This document shows, piece by piece, positions 9,620 to 20,314 of a DNA stretch of 64,000 nt. Below the pieces are notes generated by a model. That model worked only from the letters and a program-made list of their open reading frames with translations. It did not search any database and was not told the origin of the DNA. Every line of letters starts with the position of its first letter. The stretch's first letter is position 1. Made by a program: the position numbers and the translations under genes. The stretch is from Rheum nobile (Eukaryota; Streptophyta; Magnoliopsida; Caryophyllales; Polygonaceae), in assembly GCA_027886185.1 (NCBI GenBank), contig WOAB01000719.1, positions 1,426,001 to 1,490,000 of the forward strand. The letters run 5' to 3'.

Positions 9620-10744
9620 TGTAGGATCGAGATTGTTAGACGAAAAACTAAGGAACTAAGAATAGAAATTCTCAGTTCTCTTCGCAACGGAATTTAAACA
9701 ATCAAGCACAAATGAACAAGTTCCTTATAGTGGAAACCTTTGATTGCCAACTAGAAATCCAGGATAAAAACCACTACCTTTCTTTTGAAAGGGTTTCAAG
9801 GTCTACTTCTTGATTTCTTATCTCTTTTGGTTACAACTTATCCTAGGAACAAACACACAGTTTGTTCACCTTACACACAGTTAGGCAATCCTAGATAACT
9901 TAACATAATCAATAATCAATCCAAGAAACAGACCTTAGCACCTAGGAACTATCTCACTTACAATCACAGGAACTTAGCACTCAACTCTTTGATTCCGTGA
10001 CTGGTTCCTCTTGATCTTGGTTTGCTTTTATGATCTTGTTTGAAGGTTCACACTTTGATGTTTGCTATTGAGTGTGATTCGTGTATTTTTGTGCTTGTTG
10101 ATAACCTTTGAGTTAGTCTTCCTTTTATAGTGGATTCTTCGCAGCTTGATCTTCTCTTGGTTCCCACAGATCGAGCTTGCCCTAGGATGTGTGGTGATCC
10201 TTGATCCACGCTGTCTTTGACATGTACCAATAACCTAGGCAGCTCAGAATCCTTTTTTAGTTGGTCAACTGCTTCAGCCAAGTCGTTCTCCAACTTCCTT
10301 CTTCCGAGGTTCGACAAGCTGGGCACTTTGGAACTGTCTTCTGGACAACGACAGGTTCCATGACAAGTCGCTTTCACCTTTCTCTGTCCGAGGTTATGTG
10401 TTCTAGGCGTCCTGTTGTTTTGCTCTGGACAATGGCAGACTTTGGAAGCTTCGCACAAGTCGTTTTCAACTTTCTCTTGTCCGAGGTTGGTGTTCCCAGA
10501 TTTCTCGAAAAGCGCAACATCACATGTTGTATTTCTGTGCACACCTGGGTTCCTTCCTTTGGCTTGTTCCTTGGTTTTCTTGTCCTGTTTTGCTTTCATG
10601 CCTTCGATGTTTGTCCTGTGGTTCCTTAAGGCACATCTTTGAGATAAAACATTAGTATCAAAATATTTGTCATCTTCAAAAGTAGAGAAACTGAGGAAAA
10701 GAACTCACAGGGGAACTAAGGTTCAAGAGTTCCATTTCCTAACA
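9620..10744 (-). repeat. Element B 5' LTR
   Basis: This 1125-bp partner of 2714-3838 is followed on the + strand by the TSD TGATG (10745-10749). A TATA box for the element lies at about 10120-10134 on the minus strand. The LTR frame 10048-10599 corresponds to the ORF described in the left LTR. Confidence 0.92.
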
Positions 10745-11940
10745 TGATGCGTTCTTGCCTCCGATGAAGGTCAAGTGTCGAAGGCGACCTTGGATCTAGT
10801 CTTGGTTGGGAAGTCACAAGTCTCAATGTCAAGCCTGTCGTGGAAACCTCGGGTGAAACCCTTGTTGAATTGCACGAAAGGTTGACAAAGCGATGGCGAG
10901 GTGAACAATAACTTTTGAGGTTTACTGACACGGTGGTGACTGGGGGCAAACCCGGTGGCGATAGAGCGGGTGTTTCGACAGCGAAGGCGACGACAAAGGT
11001 GAGTGTCACGACAGCGATGACGATGGAGGTGGCGAAGGCGATGACACGAGCGATGGAGTGGGTTCGATGGTGGGTGCGATTAGTGATGACGAAGTCGATG
11101 GTGCGAGCGGTGAGGCTAGCGACGGCGATGATGGGGGACTGGGTCCGATAGCCGGTGCGATGGACAACGATTGGTGGTTGGTGATGGAACGATGGTTTGG
11201 GTAGGTTGCTTGAAGGTCAAGCTTTGCCGTAGCGTCGGCGGCAAAGTGAAGGAGATGCGAAGATAGACTTTGCTCGAAGGATATCAAGCGGTGTCGTAGC
11301 GTCGGTGGCGGAGTGAATGGGGATGCGAAGGCAGATATATGGTTGACGTCTGATCAAAGGAAGGAGGATAAACACTCGACTTAAGCTTTGATTAAATTTA
11401 GACGTAAACAATAACAATAGATAAAGTTGGCTTAAATACTAAACGCGAGACTCGGATGGGCCGAGTCTTGCCTAACGGGTTAGCCCACGCGACACACGTG
11501 GGGCACACACCCTAAAATAGAAAGAACTATAAATGGAAACTACTAAATCTAGAAAGTACCAAAAATAGAAATGTTCTCAAAATAGCAATGTCTAACACTT
11601 AGCAAATAAACCTCTAAATGACTAAGGATAGGTGCCGTGATGGCGGTGAGGCATGGGACGCGGACACTGGGGGCATCGGCCACGTCAAGCTTGACTGGGC
11701 ATGCCAGTGGGCGCGTCTGTTGCCGAATGCGATGGGCCTTCTTCTACGATACCGATGGTGGCAAGGACCTTGAGCTTTGGCTTGGTCTCGGGTGTGCCTT
11801 GGCCAGCGATGACGCGAGCGATGAAAGATTGCACGGCATCGGCGATGGCCTTGGCTCTCGATCTTGTCACTGGACCTTGGGAGCGTACGCTCATGGCATG
11901 TTCTTCCTATGTGGCCGTCATGAAGGGCAGGGTCGCATCA
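10745..11940 (-). mobile_element. Element C: solo LTR of a Ty3/gypsy family
   Basis: It begins TGATGCG and ends CGCATCA (7-bp inverted ends) and is 1196 bp long. An exact TSD CCCAC lies at 2704-2708 and 11941-11945. No internal region, PBS or polypurine tract is present, so this is a solo LTR left by LTR-LTR recombination. On the minus strand, just inside its start, it still encodes a GPVTRSRAKAI motif like the LTR of element E, which identifies the family type. The stretch 10960-11150 is low-complexity with many gcgatg words. Confidence 0.85.
11685..11894 (-). pseudogene. LTR-encoded pol C-terminus in C
   Basis: The minus strand reads RSQGPVTRSRAKAIADAVQ and FIARVIAGQG. This corresponds to the C-terminal tail of element E (SSGPITRARAKAIQAATQ, LVAGQG), which also lies inside an LTR. 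It is the end of a pol gene that overlaps its 3' LTR. Confidence 0.75.
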
Positions 11941-12318
11941 CCCACCAACAAGGAACACCCACCCACTAGTGGAAGAATGATCCTCTTCATTTGTGATCCA
12001 ACTTGCATCTGAATATCCCTCTAACACCGAGGGTGATCCACTATAAGTAAGACAAAAGTCCACTGTTCCCTTAAGGTACTGAAGTACCCGTCGAACCGCT
12101 TGCCAATGATATGCACTAGGATTACTAGTATAGAGACTAAGCTTCCCTACTGCAAAAGCAATATCCGGCCTAGTACTTATCATGGCATACATCAAGCACC
12201 CAATAACCCTTGAGTACTCAAGTTGCATAACTGATTTTCCCTTGTTAGGGAACAGTTTAACACTCGGATCATATGGTGTTTTCAAAGGAGTGTACTTATC
12301 ACAATTGAATTTCACCAA
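11941..12318 (-). pseudogene. Element A RT end and RNase H, N-terminal part
   Basis: It reads KFNCDKYTPLKTPYDPS, then YSRVIGCLMYAM, STRPDIAFAVGKLS, VRRVLQYLKGT, YSDASWITNEEDHSS and TSGWVFLVGG, up to the insertion point at 11941. These are the RT-RNase H linker and the first catalytic Asp of copia RNase H. The open frame runs a few codons into C before a stop. The reading frame continues at 2708 once C and B are removed. Confidence 0.92.
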
Positions 12319-12324
12319 TACTTC

Positions 12325-13290
12325 TCAATGTAATGAGATTGTGACAACGATAAGCCTCCGTTCCCGCCTTATCCTAATCCCTAGGATAACATCGGCCTCC
12401 CCCATGTCCTTCATGAAGAATTGTGATGAAAAAAATGCCTTTGTAAGGTCTACTTGCCTTTGATCCATTCCAAAGATCAACATGTCATCCACGTACAAGC
12501 AAATTATAACACCGTACCAAGAATTATCAAATTTGCTATATACACACTTGTCAGATTGATTCAGTGTGAATCCATTGGACAACACAACCTCATCAAACTT
12601 TTGATGCCATTGTTTTGGTGCTTGCTTCAGCCCATACAAAGATTTGACCAATTTTCACACCTTATGCTCTTGTCCGGGCATAACGAACCTTTCGGGTTGT
12701 TTCATATACACTTCTTCCTCAAGGTCCCCATTAAGGAACGCTGTTTTCACATCCATTTGGTGTATAACCAACTTGTGAATAGCAGCTAAGACAATCAATA
12801 GCCTAATGGTGGTAATCCTAGCAACCGGTGCATAGCTATCAAAGTAGTCGGTTCCATACTTTTTTCTAAAGCCTTGAACAACCAATCCGGCCTTAAACTT
12901 ATCTATGGTTCCATCCACTTTCATCTTCTTCTCGAAGATCCACTTACTTCCCAATGGCTTACAACCAGGGGGAAGATTAGTTAAAACCCATGTATTATTC
13001 CCCATGATGGAATCCATCTCATCATTTATGGCCTTTTTCCAAAAGGAAACGTCTTGGGACTTCATTGCCTCAGTAAACGTCTTTGATATCCAACTTCATC
13101 CCTTGTTCCCTCTACCAAGTAAACATGGAAGTCAGGGCCAAAGGACGTTTCCTTCCTTACTCTTTCGGATCTCTGGTTCACTATTCCCAGGTTGGACATC
13201 CATATCAATCTTTCCACTTGTACTGGGAACACTATCATTGTCTCCATTATTACTGGGAACAATGACTTTTTGTAAAGGTGTCAATGAAAA
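12325..13290 (-). pseudogene. Element A reverse transcriptase
   Basis: It reads FWKKAINDEMDSI, GSKWIFEKKM, LVVQGFRKKYGTDYFDSYAP, then MDVKTAFLNGDLEEEVYMKQP, LYGLKQAPKQWHQKF and the active site CLYVDDMLIFG, ending GEADVILGIRI. Stops at 12655-12657 (TGA in the position before KLVKSLYG) and a small frame disturbance near 12320 break it. The integrase-RT linker upstream (13066-13290) carries further stops. All lie in the same frame as integrase, so damage is by point mutation. Confidence 0.9.
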
Positions 13291-14361
13291 TCATTTTTCA
13301 TCAAAGATGGCATCTCTTGACTCTATAACGGAGTGAACCGAAATAGACTTGTTAGGTTCAATAACATAGAACCTATATGCCTTGGAATGCTCAGCATATC
13401 CAATAAAGATACATTCAACACCTCTTTCACCCAAAGTCTTTCGCTTGGGTTCGGGTAGTCTTACAACCGCCCTACATCCCCAAACCCGAAGATAATTTAG
13501 ATTTGGCTTCCTTTGGAACCAAAGCTCATATGGGGTAGTCTTGTTCCTTTTATTAGGAACCCTATTCAATAGGTAACAAGCTGTCAACATGGCTTCACCC
13601 CAAAATCCGTCATTCAAACTTGAGTAGGAAAGCATGGAATTGACCATTTCCTTAGGAACTCAATTCTTCCTCTCCGACACAACATTTTGTTGTGGTGTAT
13701 AGGGAGCCGTGGTTTCATGAATGATTCCTACGGATTGAAAGTATTCTAGGTCAAAATACACACCACTTCTATCGGTGCGCAATCTTTTGATCATTGTTCC
13801 CAACTGAAGTTGTACTTCAGTGTTATAAATTTTGAATTTATCTAGGGCCTCGTCCTTAGCATGCAATAGAAATACATAACAATAACGGGAATAATCATCT
13901 ATGTAAGTAACAACATATTTCTTATTTCCCAAGGACAGAGAAGCATGAAAATCACATAATTCACTATGTATCAAATCAAGCACTACACTATTTCTCTGAA
14001 CATTAGGAAACGGTTGTCTTGTTATATTAGTAAGCATGCAAGTTCTACACCTCTCTATACTCATATCAAAAGGAGGAATTAAACCATTTTTAGACATATC
14101 AAGCATGCGTTTATAATGAACATGTCCTAGTCGAGCATGCCATAGAGAGGAAATGTTTTCCTCCGAGGGAACAACACCCTTTGAAGGGGTCGTTCCCACT
14201 GAGAGAACAACATGTTCAGAAGAAATAGAACCTTGACCACAAGTCATGTAAGCTGAATTCATAACTTTATTAATACTTAGCTTAAACATACCATTACATA
14301 TATAACCACGTCCTACAAATACACCGCCCTTAGATAATATATATTTATCGGCTTTAAACAC
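13291..14361 (-). pseudogene. Element A integrase
   Basis: The pre-integrase zinc domain is visible (SSLWHARLGHVHYKRM and CRTCMLTNITRQPF). The core follows (TYIDDYSRYCYVFLL, then RTDRSGVYF and TAPYTPQQNVVSERKN), giving the three catalytic acidic residues. The C-terminal part contains GFWGEAMLTACYLLN, LRVWGCRAVV and ECIFIGYAEHSKAYRF. One TGA follows ERKN (13658-13660) where family members have arginine, consistent with CGA to TGA. The GG of the usual SDRGGEY motif is changed to SG. Confidence 0.9.
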
Positions 14362-14579
14362 TTGCTGAAAGCCTTACTTGTTTAGGATAGCACTAGAGAC
14401 TAGATTTTTCCTTATTCTAGGTACATACAACACATTTTACAGAATTAAAGTCTTCCTAGAAGAGAACTCTAACTCCACTTGGCCTTTGCCTAAGACGGGG
14501 GCAGTTGACTCATTTCTCATATGAAGGACACATCCATCATCCAAGGGAACGAAGATCTTGAACATTGACTTGTCCCTAC

Positions 14580-14955
14580 ACACGTGTGTGGTAGCACCCG
14601 AGTCAACCCACCATGCTATCTCATCATCCTACACAAAGAAGGCCTCAGAAATATTAGGAACAAAGTCCAAACCAGGAAATGTCACTAAAGAGGGAACAAT
14701 TCCGTTCGAGGGAACCATTCCTTTCTAATCTTGATGAGATTTCTGCCCTTGGTCCTAGGAACCTTGAGCAGACTGGTTGGGAACGTTGCCCTTCTTGCCC
14801 TTTCCAGCCCAACAATCCTTCTTAAGATGTCCAACCTTCCCACAGTTCCAACACCCCTTTGGAGAGGGTTTCTTGTTGGGACCGGTGTTTGTGTTGTTGT
14901 GCGGCCTTTTCTTGCCCTTCTTGTTGTTACCCTTATGGGAACCTTCTTCCATCAT
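14580..14955 (-). pseudogene. Element A CCHC knuckle and protease
   Basis: The minus strand reads the zinc knuckle CWNCGKVGHLKKDC within a lysine-rich stretch. After two stops the frame reads DEIAWWVDSGATTHVC, the copia protease active site (DSGA). It continues to a VLYVPRIRKNLVS-like stretch near 14410 and then the pre-integrase region. It is the same frame as gag's second part. TAA and TGA stops are scattered, so it is not translatable. Confidence 0.82.
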
Positions 14956-15000
14956 ATTAATGGTGGAAGAATTGGGAGTCTCTTTCTTCTTTCCTTTCTC

Positions 15001-15598
15001 TTATGAACGAAGGCCCTCTTCAATACGCAAGTGGCTTCCAAGTTCCACAAGGGAAATACCTTCCTTCTTGTGTTTCAACATGTGCTTGAAGTCTTTCCAT
15101 GATGGAGGAAATTTGTCAATAATGCTTGACACAGAAATGGACTCGTCCATATTCAATTTGTGTTGAGCAAACTTCCCCAAGATACAGAGTATCTCATTGT
15201 ATTGCTCCATCACCGGTCGTGAGTCAACCATTTTATATGTATTGAAGTTGCTCACAAGGAACTTTACGCTTGAAGCGTCCTCAACCATATACTTCAACTC
15301 TAGAGAGTCCCAAAGTTCCTTGATGGATTCAACATTTTGGTACACATCAAAGAGGTAGTCGGATATACCGTTTAAGATGTGGCCGGAAAATGTAGTCATC
15401 GTTCTCCCATTTGCTCGTTTTCCTCACGACCTCAAGTGGTTCATCATCGACTAACTCCGACATGGGAGTGGATAGGATGTATACCACCTTTAGGGTGGTC
15501 AAGAGGAAATGCATCTTCTTTTGCCAACGGCGGAAGTCCATCCCTTCGAATTTTTCCAACTTTTGGAACTTCGTCGTCATCTCACGAATAGTCGTCAT
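15001..15598 (-). pseudogene. Element A gag (UBN2-like)
   Basis: The start MTTIREMTTKFQKLEKFEG lies about 43 bp after the LTR. DFRRWQKKMHFLLTTLKV follows; after a one-base frame slip near 15390 it reads HILNGISDYLFDVYQ, KELWDSLELKYMVEDA, MEQYNEILCILGKFA and PPSWKDFKHMLKHKKEG. This is the copia gag domain (retrovirus-type capsid, UBN2 family). A TAA at 15001-15003 separates it from the CCHC part. Confidence 0.88.
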
Positions 15599-15640
15599 TG
15601 ATCCGAAAGTTTTGATTTCGATTGTAAGAACAATGTATGC

Positions 15641-16499
15641 TGAATAAGGGAACAATGTGTGTTGAGGGGAATGTTCCTTGCAAGTCTTGATCTTCTCTTG
15701 ATGTTGACTTCGACTTCAATAGGGAACGATCAATGAACGCTGTAACTTGGATAAGATTTGAATCGTGACAACACTTTCCGAAATCAGAATTTTGCCCCTT
15801 ACTAAGCCTTAGGAATTCCGCAAAATCTGAAGTGAGATAAGACAAATCCTCTAGTTCCCTTCAAGGCTTCTGATGGGAACTAAACTATGTTCATGTATTT
15901 GTGGAGTATGACTTCAACTCAGATAGAGAACTCGTGCGTTTAATCTGATGTGCCAACACTATCACCGAAATGCCTTTTTATAGGCTTTTGGGAGGTTACA
16001 TGGAATGGTTACGGCGGTTACTAACGGTTACCAACCATTCCAACTGCCACCAACCGTATTCAAGAATAACCAACTACTTCTATTAGTTATCAACTGATTT
16101 AAGGTAGTTAAGAGACGTTTGTTTTGATGGTTAACAAGGCGGTTACAACACATTTATCACGTGCTGGAACTTTAACCATGCCCCAGGGAACTTAACGTTC
16201 CCACCTAGGGAACGGCTGATCCCTCCAATGAACGACCACTCGTTCAACCTTATGTAACGTCGATCTGTCTTAAAGACACAATTAACCTATCTGATGCACT
16301 ATTCCCATATGGGTAATGTCACATATACTTAGTGTCTCCCTTAGAATCTCAAGTATGCTTACACGAGTGTGTAATCCACACCTCCAAACCCGTGATATAG
16401 CTAAGTGAGATCTTATAGTATCGTATGAATCCCGATCACACTAAGTGGCACCGATCCCTATATGGGAACGGTCTCTTGATGACACTAAAATCACCAACA
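15641..16499 (-). repeat. Element A 5' LTR
   Basis: On the minus strand it starts TGTTGGTGATTTTAG (16499) and ends TTATTCA (15641), 859 bp with TG...CA ends. It shares 771 bp with the left LTR. A TATA-like box (gcctataaaaaggc) lies at about 15970-15983. It is fused to the GH3 exon: the LTR's first T is also base 6 of the GTAAGT splice donor. Confidence 0.8.
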
Positions 16500-16504
16500 C
16501 TTAC

Positions 16505-16604
16505 TTGCCAGCAACATATGGAACACCCTTCTCCTTGTAACCCGGGTATGATTCGAGTCATTTCTTGGACGAGATCAGGCTCTTCACCGAAGCTTTCGTA
16601 GCAC
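16505..16604 (-). pseudogene. GH3 beta-glucosidase, downstream exon
   Basis: The exon is entered after an acceptor ending ...gtagagcag. It reads RCYESFGEEPDLVQEMTRI and IPGLQG, then, after a frame shift, KGVPYVAGK, and ends at a GTAAGT donor. In plant family 3 exo-beta-glucosidases this follows the WGR motif and precedes the VAACAKH stretch. Several residues usual between LQG and KGVP are missing, which causes the frame shift. It continues the exons at 63176-63907. The preceding CRDPRW segment was not found on either side. The next exon would lie beyond element A or outside the window. Confidence 0.85.
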
Positions 16605-16658
16605 CTGCTCTACACACCTATACTAATATTAGATCAAGCACGATTCTGTTGTGGTCAC
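16605..16658 (-). other. GH3 intron remnant and left TSD of D
   Basis: The last part of the intron ends with the 3' splice site. Its edge GTCAC (16654-16658) is the left target copy for D; the right copy is GTAAC (63137-63141). Confidence 0.65.
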
Positions 16659-17405
16659 TGTTGAATTCCGGATCAATGCACGTGAAGACGCCAAGGATCA
16701 ACATACCCTTGGCCCAGATTTCTCTGAGATTTGTATTTTTCGGGGATGTCCTCTGCAATCTCCTGGCTACTGGCTTCGCGTGAGATGAGATCTCTGATTA
16801 CTGGCTTCGCCTTTGGTGTTGATACCCTGGCTTTTTGCTTCGCTCTAGATAGGGTCTCTGCCTTCGTACTCCGATCCTGGCGCCGATGCTCTTCCTTCAC
16901 TCTCTTCCAGATTGCCATCCACCTCTCCTGAGCTTCGTCGGATTCACCTGAAAATACCCCTAAGATGGCTTCCCCGGGGATGGGCTCTCCGACGCTCAAG
17001 TCAGTAAAGGGTTCATGAACGAGAAATGAGAGCAGACAAGCAGTAAGAATAAAAGAAAACTGGACTCAATTTGCTCTCGATCTCACTCAATTCTCTCTGG
17101 TTTTTTTTTATTTGTTGCTTGGAGAAGAAGAAGAAAAGTGAGCTGCCAATCGAGTGCTCCAACTCTCTTTCTCTCTCCTCTAACAGAATTGCCCAAAAAG
17201 ATCCCCTTCTCTTTCCAAATGGAGGGGTATTTATAGTGGTGGTCCTCTCTTGCTCAAGCTACAACATGTCTTTCCTTAAAGATGGGATTTTCCACCTTCC
17301 TCATGGGCTTCTCCTCTTTTGACGCAACCCACAGATTGGTCGAGGCCCAAGCGTTTTTAGCTAGTTCTTTGCGAGTATGATGCTTGCTCAAATCTGATCC
17401 CCACA
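16659..17405 (-). repeat. Element D 3' LTR (left outer)
   Basis: It runs from TGTTGAATTCCGG to TGATCCCCACA on the + strand, 747 bp, matching 62380-63136. A minus-strand TATA box (actataaatacc) lies at about 17225-17238. No clear polypurine tract borders it at 17406. Confidence 0.85.
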
Positions 17406-18282
17406 GCCAGCCTCAAGCCCTTCGCGAAGTGAAACATGAGCGAAGGCTTGATTTGTAATACCTGTTGCAGTGTCGCTAAGATTTCTCGTGAAGTGAACAG
17501 TGCTCGGTTCTTAACGTTTCCTGCAGATTCAAAGGATTTCCGTGAGTAGAATTTTCTCTCTGTGCGTGCCTTGCAAATACATCTCATGGAGGTACACTCG
17601 GGCAACGTTTCATCTTTCCCAGGATTTTGAATTTCAAATTTTCTCCTTTGCTTCGACCCTTGTCGCGCGTAGTATCTGGCTTTGGCCACGTGGTGCCCTA
17701 GGACGTCGTTTCGCCTCCCGCTATCACATTAGGGGCCTATTAAAAGCCCTACCTTACAACCTCTTCTTGCCTATCACTGTTTTCTCCACTTCTCCTTGCC
17801 GGCATCTCTTCGGAAGTTCTTGCTATCAGGATCCCTGGTGGCCTCCTCTTGTCAGTCTCGTATTTCCGGTGACCTACACTCTTCGACAGGTACAGATTCT
17901 CCTTCCCTCTTCTCTACTCTTTGATCCTTCGTTTTTCAATTTCATTCGAACAAGAAAAGATCGCGCAATGTGATTTTTCTGAAGATTTCCGCTTGAATTT
18001 TGAGAATTTTTGCACAACCGAGAATATCACCGGCGACATACTATAATTAGAGGTATTATTCCCGACAGTTTTTGCTTGTTTGATGCTCTCGCCTATTTTC
18101 TTGCGTTCTAGGGTTTGCAGTGGGGCAAAAAACTCCTTTGCTTTCTCTCTGTCCTTGCCGCACTTACCTTCTCTATTTTCTTTCGCTTTCCAAACTTCTT
18201 TCAGCTCCATTGTGAGGCTTATTGCTTGTTTCCCTTTTTTTGCTTTGTCTTGTACAAGACTTAGTTCAACACGCGGAGTGAA
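17406..18282 (+). promoter_or_regulatory. Leader and probable promoter of antisense unit, copy D1
   Basis: This stretch is conserved with 26423-27261. A TATA-like box (cctattaaaagccc, about 17736-17749) faces the + strand and lies about 540 bp before the aORF1 start. A GT donor (cgacaggtacag near 17890) and a pyrimidine-rich stretch ending in AG near 18260 would allow a 5' UTR intron. The open frame at 17542-17973 here is probably not coding. Confidence 0.45.
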
Positions 18283-19439
18283 ATGAACTTCAAACATCAA
18301 GTGTGCGAATCAGAGAGTTATAGCGAGCAAACTCGCTCGCCACCCCCGGAAGCTCGCCCTAGAAAATGGTTGGTCCTACCAGAGGCCCGTTATAAAGCTA
18401 GGCACGATCGTGGCCCGCAGAGTTTTGAAGATGATATTCGCGAGAAAGCATCTCCGTCACCCTCTCCTTCGCGAGCATTACTAAAAGTTCCACAACCTTT
18501 GATTCTGACTAAGCGGATAAGATGATTACGTTTCCCAAAGGATGCTGTGTTTCGGGAGGATATCAGAGATGAGGGCACTCTTACTTTTGAGTATCTGGAA
18601 GGGATAGCGGGGTCATATCCCTTCTCTAAGGGATCCATATTGGCCCTTCCTGAAGAGGGCTCACGATCCTTGCATCATTACCAGAATTTCATGGCGGTGA
18701 GCCTACCGGTCTTAGCAGCGGGGTTTCGCGTACCCATTCATCCTCTCTTCAGGGAAATACTAAATGCCTTGGGTACCAACCCCATCCAACTATACCCAAA
18801 CTCCTGGAGAAAGTTCTGTTGTTTGCTCTATCACTGCCGCGAGTTGAAGGTGCAGCCGACTTTGGAAGTGGTGAGGGCTTTGTTCTCTGAGTGTGATTTT
18901 ACAGAGGGGTACTGGTCATGGAAAGCTGAGTGCCACCAGAAAGTCAACAAGCCTACTAACTTGGGCTCGTGGAGGAATGAGTGGTTTTTTCTTAGGATCC
19001 CGGGTGACTTTGGAGTCAACACACGCCCCGGGAGGGCTCTTCAATGTTCTTGTGTTGCGTCTGGTTCAAAGAAACAAGATAAGAAGCGAGAGAAAAAGGT
19101 TATGATTACCTTTCTAGAGCCGCGTATTGTTATGGTGGAGCTGTGGGCATTAAAAAGATGGCTCTTCATTACAAGGTTGCTCCTATCATATTTGTTCCCA
19201 GAGAGACTCACAGGTTGCCTTATAAAGAAAGGCCTCCCTACCCGGTTCCTCCCATTGGGGCGGTCAAGGAAGATCATGATGAGGTCCTGGAGGCTTGGAC
19301 ATTGCGTATTCTGAAGGAAGGCAAACCCCTCGTGAAGGACGCAGCCCCAGCTGCTTCAACTCCCATTACTGGGTTTAAGCGTTCCCGAGAAGGACCCTCG
19401 CATGAAGAGCCCCCGAGTGCTTCCACTCCTCAGTCTTAG
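18283..19439 (+). pseudogene. Antisense ORF aORF1, copy D1 (Transposase_28-like)
   Basis: It is encoded on the strand opposite to D's gag-pol. It begins MNFKHQVCESES with a serine/proline-rich head, then FREDIRDEGTLTFEYLEG, SRSLHHYQNFMAVSLPV, LAAGFRVPIHPLFREILN, IQLYPNSWRKFCCLLYHC and later YKVAPIIFVPRETH, ending SASTPQS. The middle part matches the family described as putative gypsy-type transposon (Transposase_28, PF04195) by its LPLHPF...PNSWR pattern. A TGA at about 18523 sits where copy 2 has CGA. About 1 kb of the middle is deleted relative to copy 2 (junction near 19099). Antisense extra ORFs are known from the Tat lineage; their role is unknown. Confidence 0.7.
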
Positions 19440-20004
19440 CTTTGCATTTCTTTCTTAGCCTTCACAGTTCTTTCTACATGTAATGCTTAATTTGCTCGCG
19501 TGACATTTGGTATTTTGATCGTGGCTTGGATGTTTAAACAATGTCCCTTCGCGGACGCAACGTTGTTATGTATTCAGCTTTGCCTTGACTGTTTTCATGC
19601 TTAGTCTTGCTTTTTTCTGTTTTCCTTCGCGTGAGTTACTCGTATACATTGCTTTATTGCGTTTGCTTAAATGCGATTTGACTGGATTTGACCAATAATC
19701 ATTACATCTAGCGAGTAGATTGTGCGTTTAGGGTTTGACTTTTGCCCCTCATTAACTGTCTTGTCTTTTCAACTTCTTTTCTTTGCGGTTTCCAACCTTT
19801 CTCTTTCTATTTTGCGCGGCAAAAAACTGCCATCAAGGGGCAGTTAATGCCTCTTCCTTCCTCGTTCCTCTATAAATACCGCCCCTTTGTTACTCCATTT
19901 TCACCTCTCCCTCTGCTTCTTCTTTCTTACTTTCTTATCCGTTTTCTTGCTCGCTTTCTTGTTTTCTTTCTTGCTCACTTTCTTGCTTTCAGGATTTTGC
20001 TAAG
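19440..20004 (+). promoter_or_regulatory. Intergenic promoter with TATA box before aORF2 (D1)
   Basis: A strong TATA box (ctctataaataccgcc, about 19868-19883) lies about 120 bp before the aORF2 ATG. Long C/T-rich tracts (19900-19995) resemble a plant 5' UTR. It is conserved in copy D2 at about 29800-29815. Confidence 0.6.
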
Positions 20005-20314
20005 ATGGTCCAGCTAGTGATCGTGGTCCACTACGACGGCCGTTTTGTTTGTCAACGTGGCGATCGCCGGATAGTTTCTGTCCACCGTTATGACGACGGT
20101 TTTTTCCGGACCATACGCGGCCAGACTCGGTGTGGGTCGCATGTTCTACTTTCCCAGGCCAGAGGTTGCGGGACGACGTCTCCGCGAAGTGAGGAACAAT
20201 CACGATACTTCCCACATAGCCAAACTGGGAAGGGCGGGACCCGTTCACATTTACACACATGAGCCTCCACCGCCAGGGTTTCGCGCTCACAGCCTTCGCG
20301 CTGCTGGGCTTTAA
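20005..20314 (+). pseudogene. Antisense ORF aORF2, copy D1
   Basis: It starts MVQLVIVVHYDGRFVCQRGD and VSVHRYDDGFFR. A deletion of roughly 75 bp relative to copy D2 then shifts the frame. The other frame resumes LGVGRMFYFPRPEVAG and runs to a TAA at 20312-20314. I do not recognise the family. The start (VxVHYDGxFV...RRxVSVxRYD) is loosely like the N-terminal domain of plant Mutator-type transposases, but this is only a resemblance. Confidence 0.5.

Larger units (their letters stand above)
2714..10744 (-). mobile_element. Element B: Sirevirus-type Ty1/copia
   Basis: This 8031-bp element has two 1125-bp LTRs, TG...CA ends and an exact TSD (TGATG). On the minus strand it reads LTR, PBS to initiator tRNA-Met (TGGTATCAGAGC), gag with a long coiled coil and CCHC knuckle, a foreign-looking block (8363-7685), part of integrase, RT, RNase H, a 1.5-kb non-coding 3' region with several polypurine tracts, and LTR. 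Protease and the N-terminal half of integrase are missing, so this copy is defective. Sirevirus placement rests on the integrase sequence style, the long gag and the multiple polypurine tracts. Confidence 0.9.
1329..16499 (-). mobile_element. Element A: Tork-like Ty1/copia, interrupted by C and B
   Basis: Order on the minus strand: 5' LTR (16499-15641), gag, CCHC knuckle, protease, integrase, reverse transcriptase, first part of RNase H (to 11941), then the nested C+B block, second part of RNase H (2708-2314), short 3' tail and partial 3' LTR (2100-1329). Removing the nested block joins the RNase H frame exactly. Almost the whole polyprotein lies in one frame with scattered stops, so it decayed by point mutation. 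No PBS was found behind the 5' LTR and no TSD at the ends. The Tork assignment rests on integrase and RT style and is moderate. Confidence 0.85.

Noticed and set aside
10915..11151. Open frames on both strands in C
   Set aside because: Produced by low-complexity gcgatg-type sequence without stops; no protein likeness.
1324..16504. Target duplication for element A
   Set aside because: Flanks attcg and cttac do not match; shifting by a few bases gives no match either.
17542..17973. 143-codon + strand frame, partly matched at 26559-26855
   Set aside because: Similar only because the whole DNA segment is duplicated. It lies around the TATA-like box and a likely leader; the frame is not kept to the end in the second copy.
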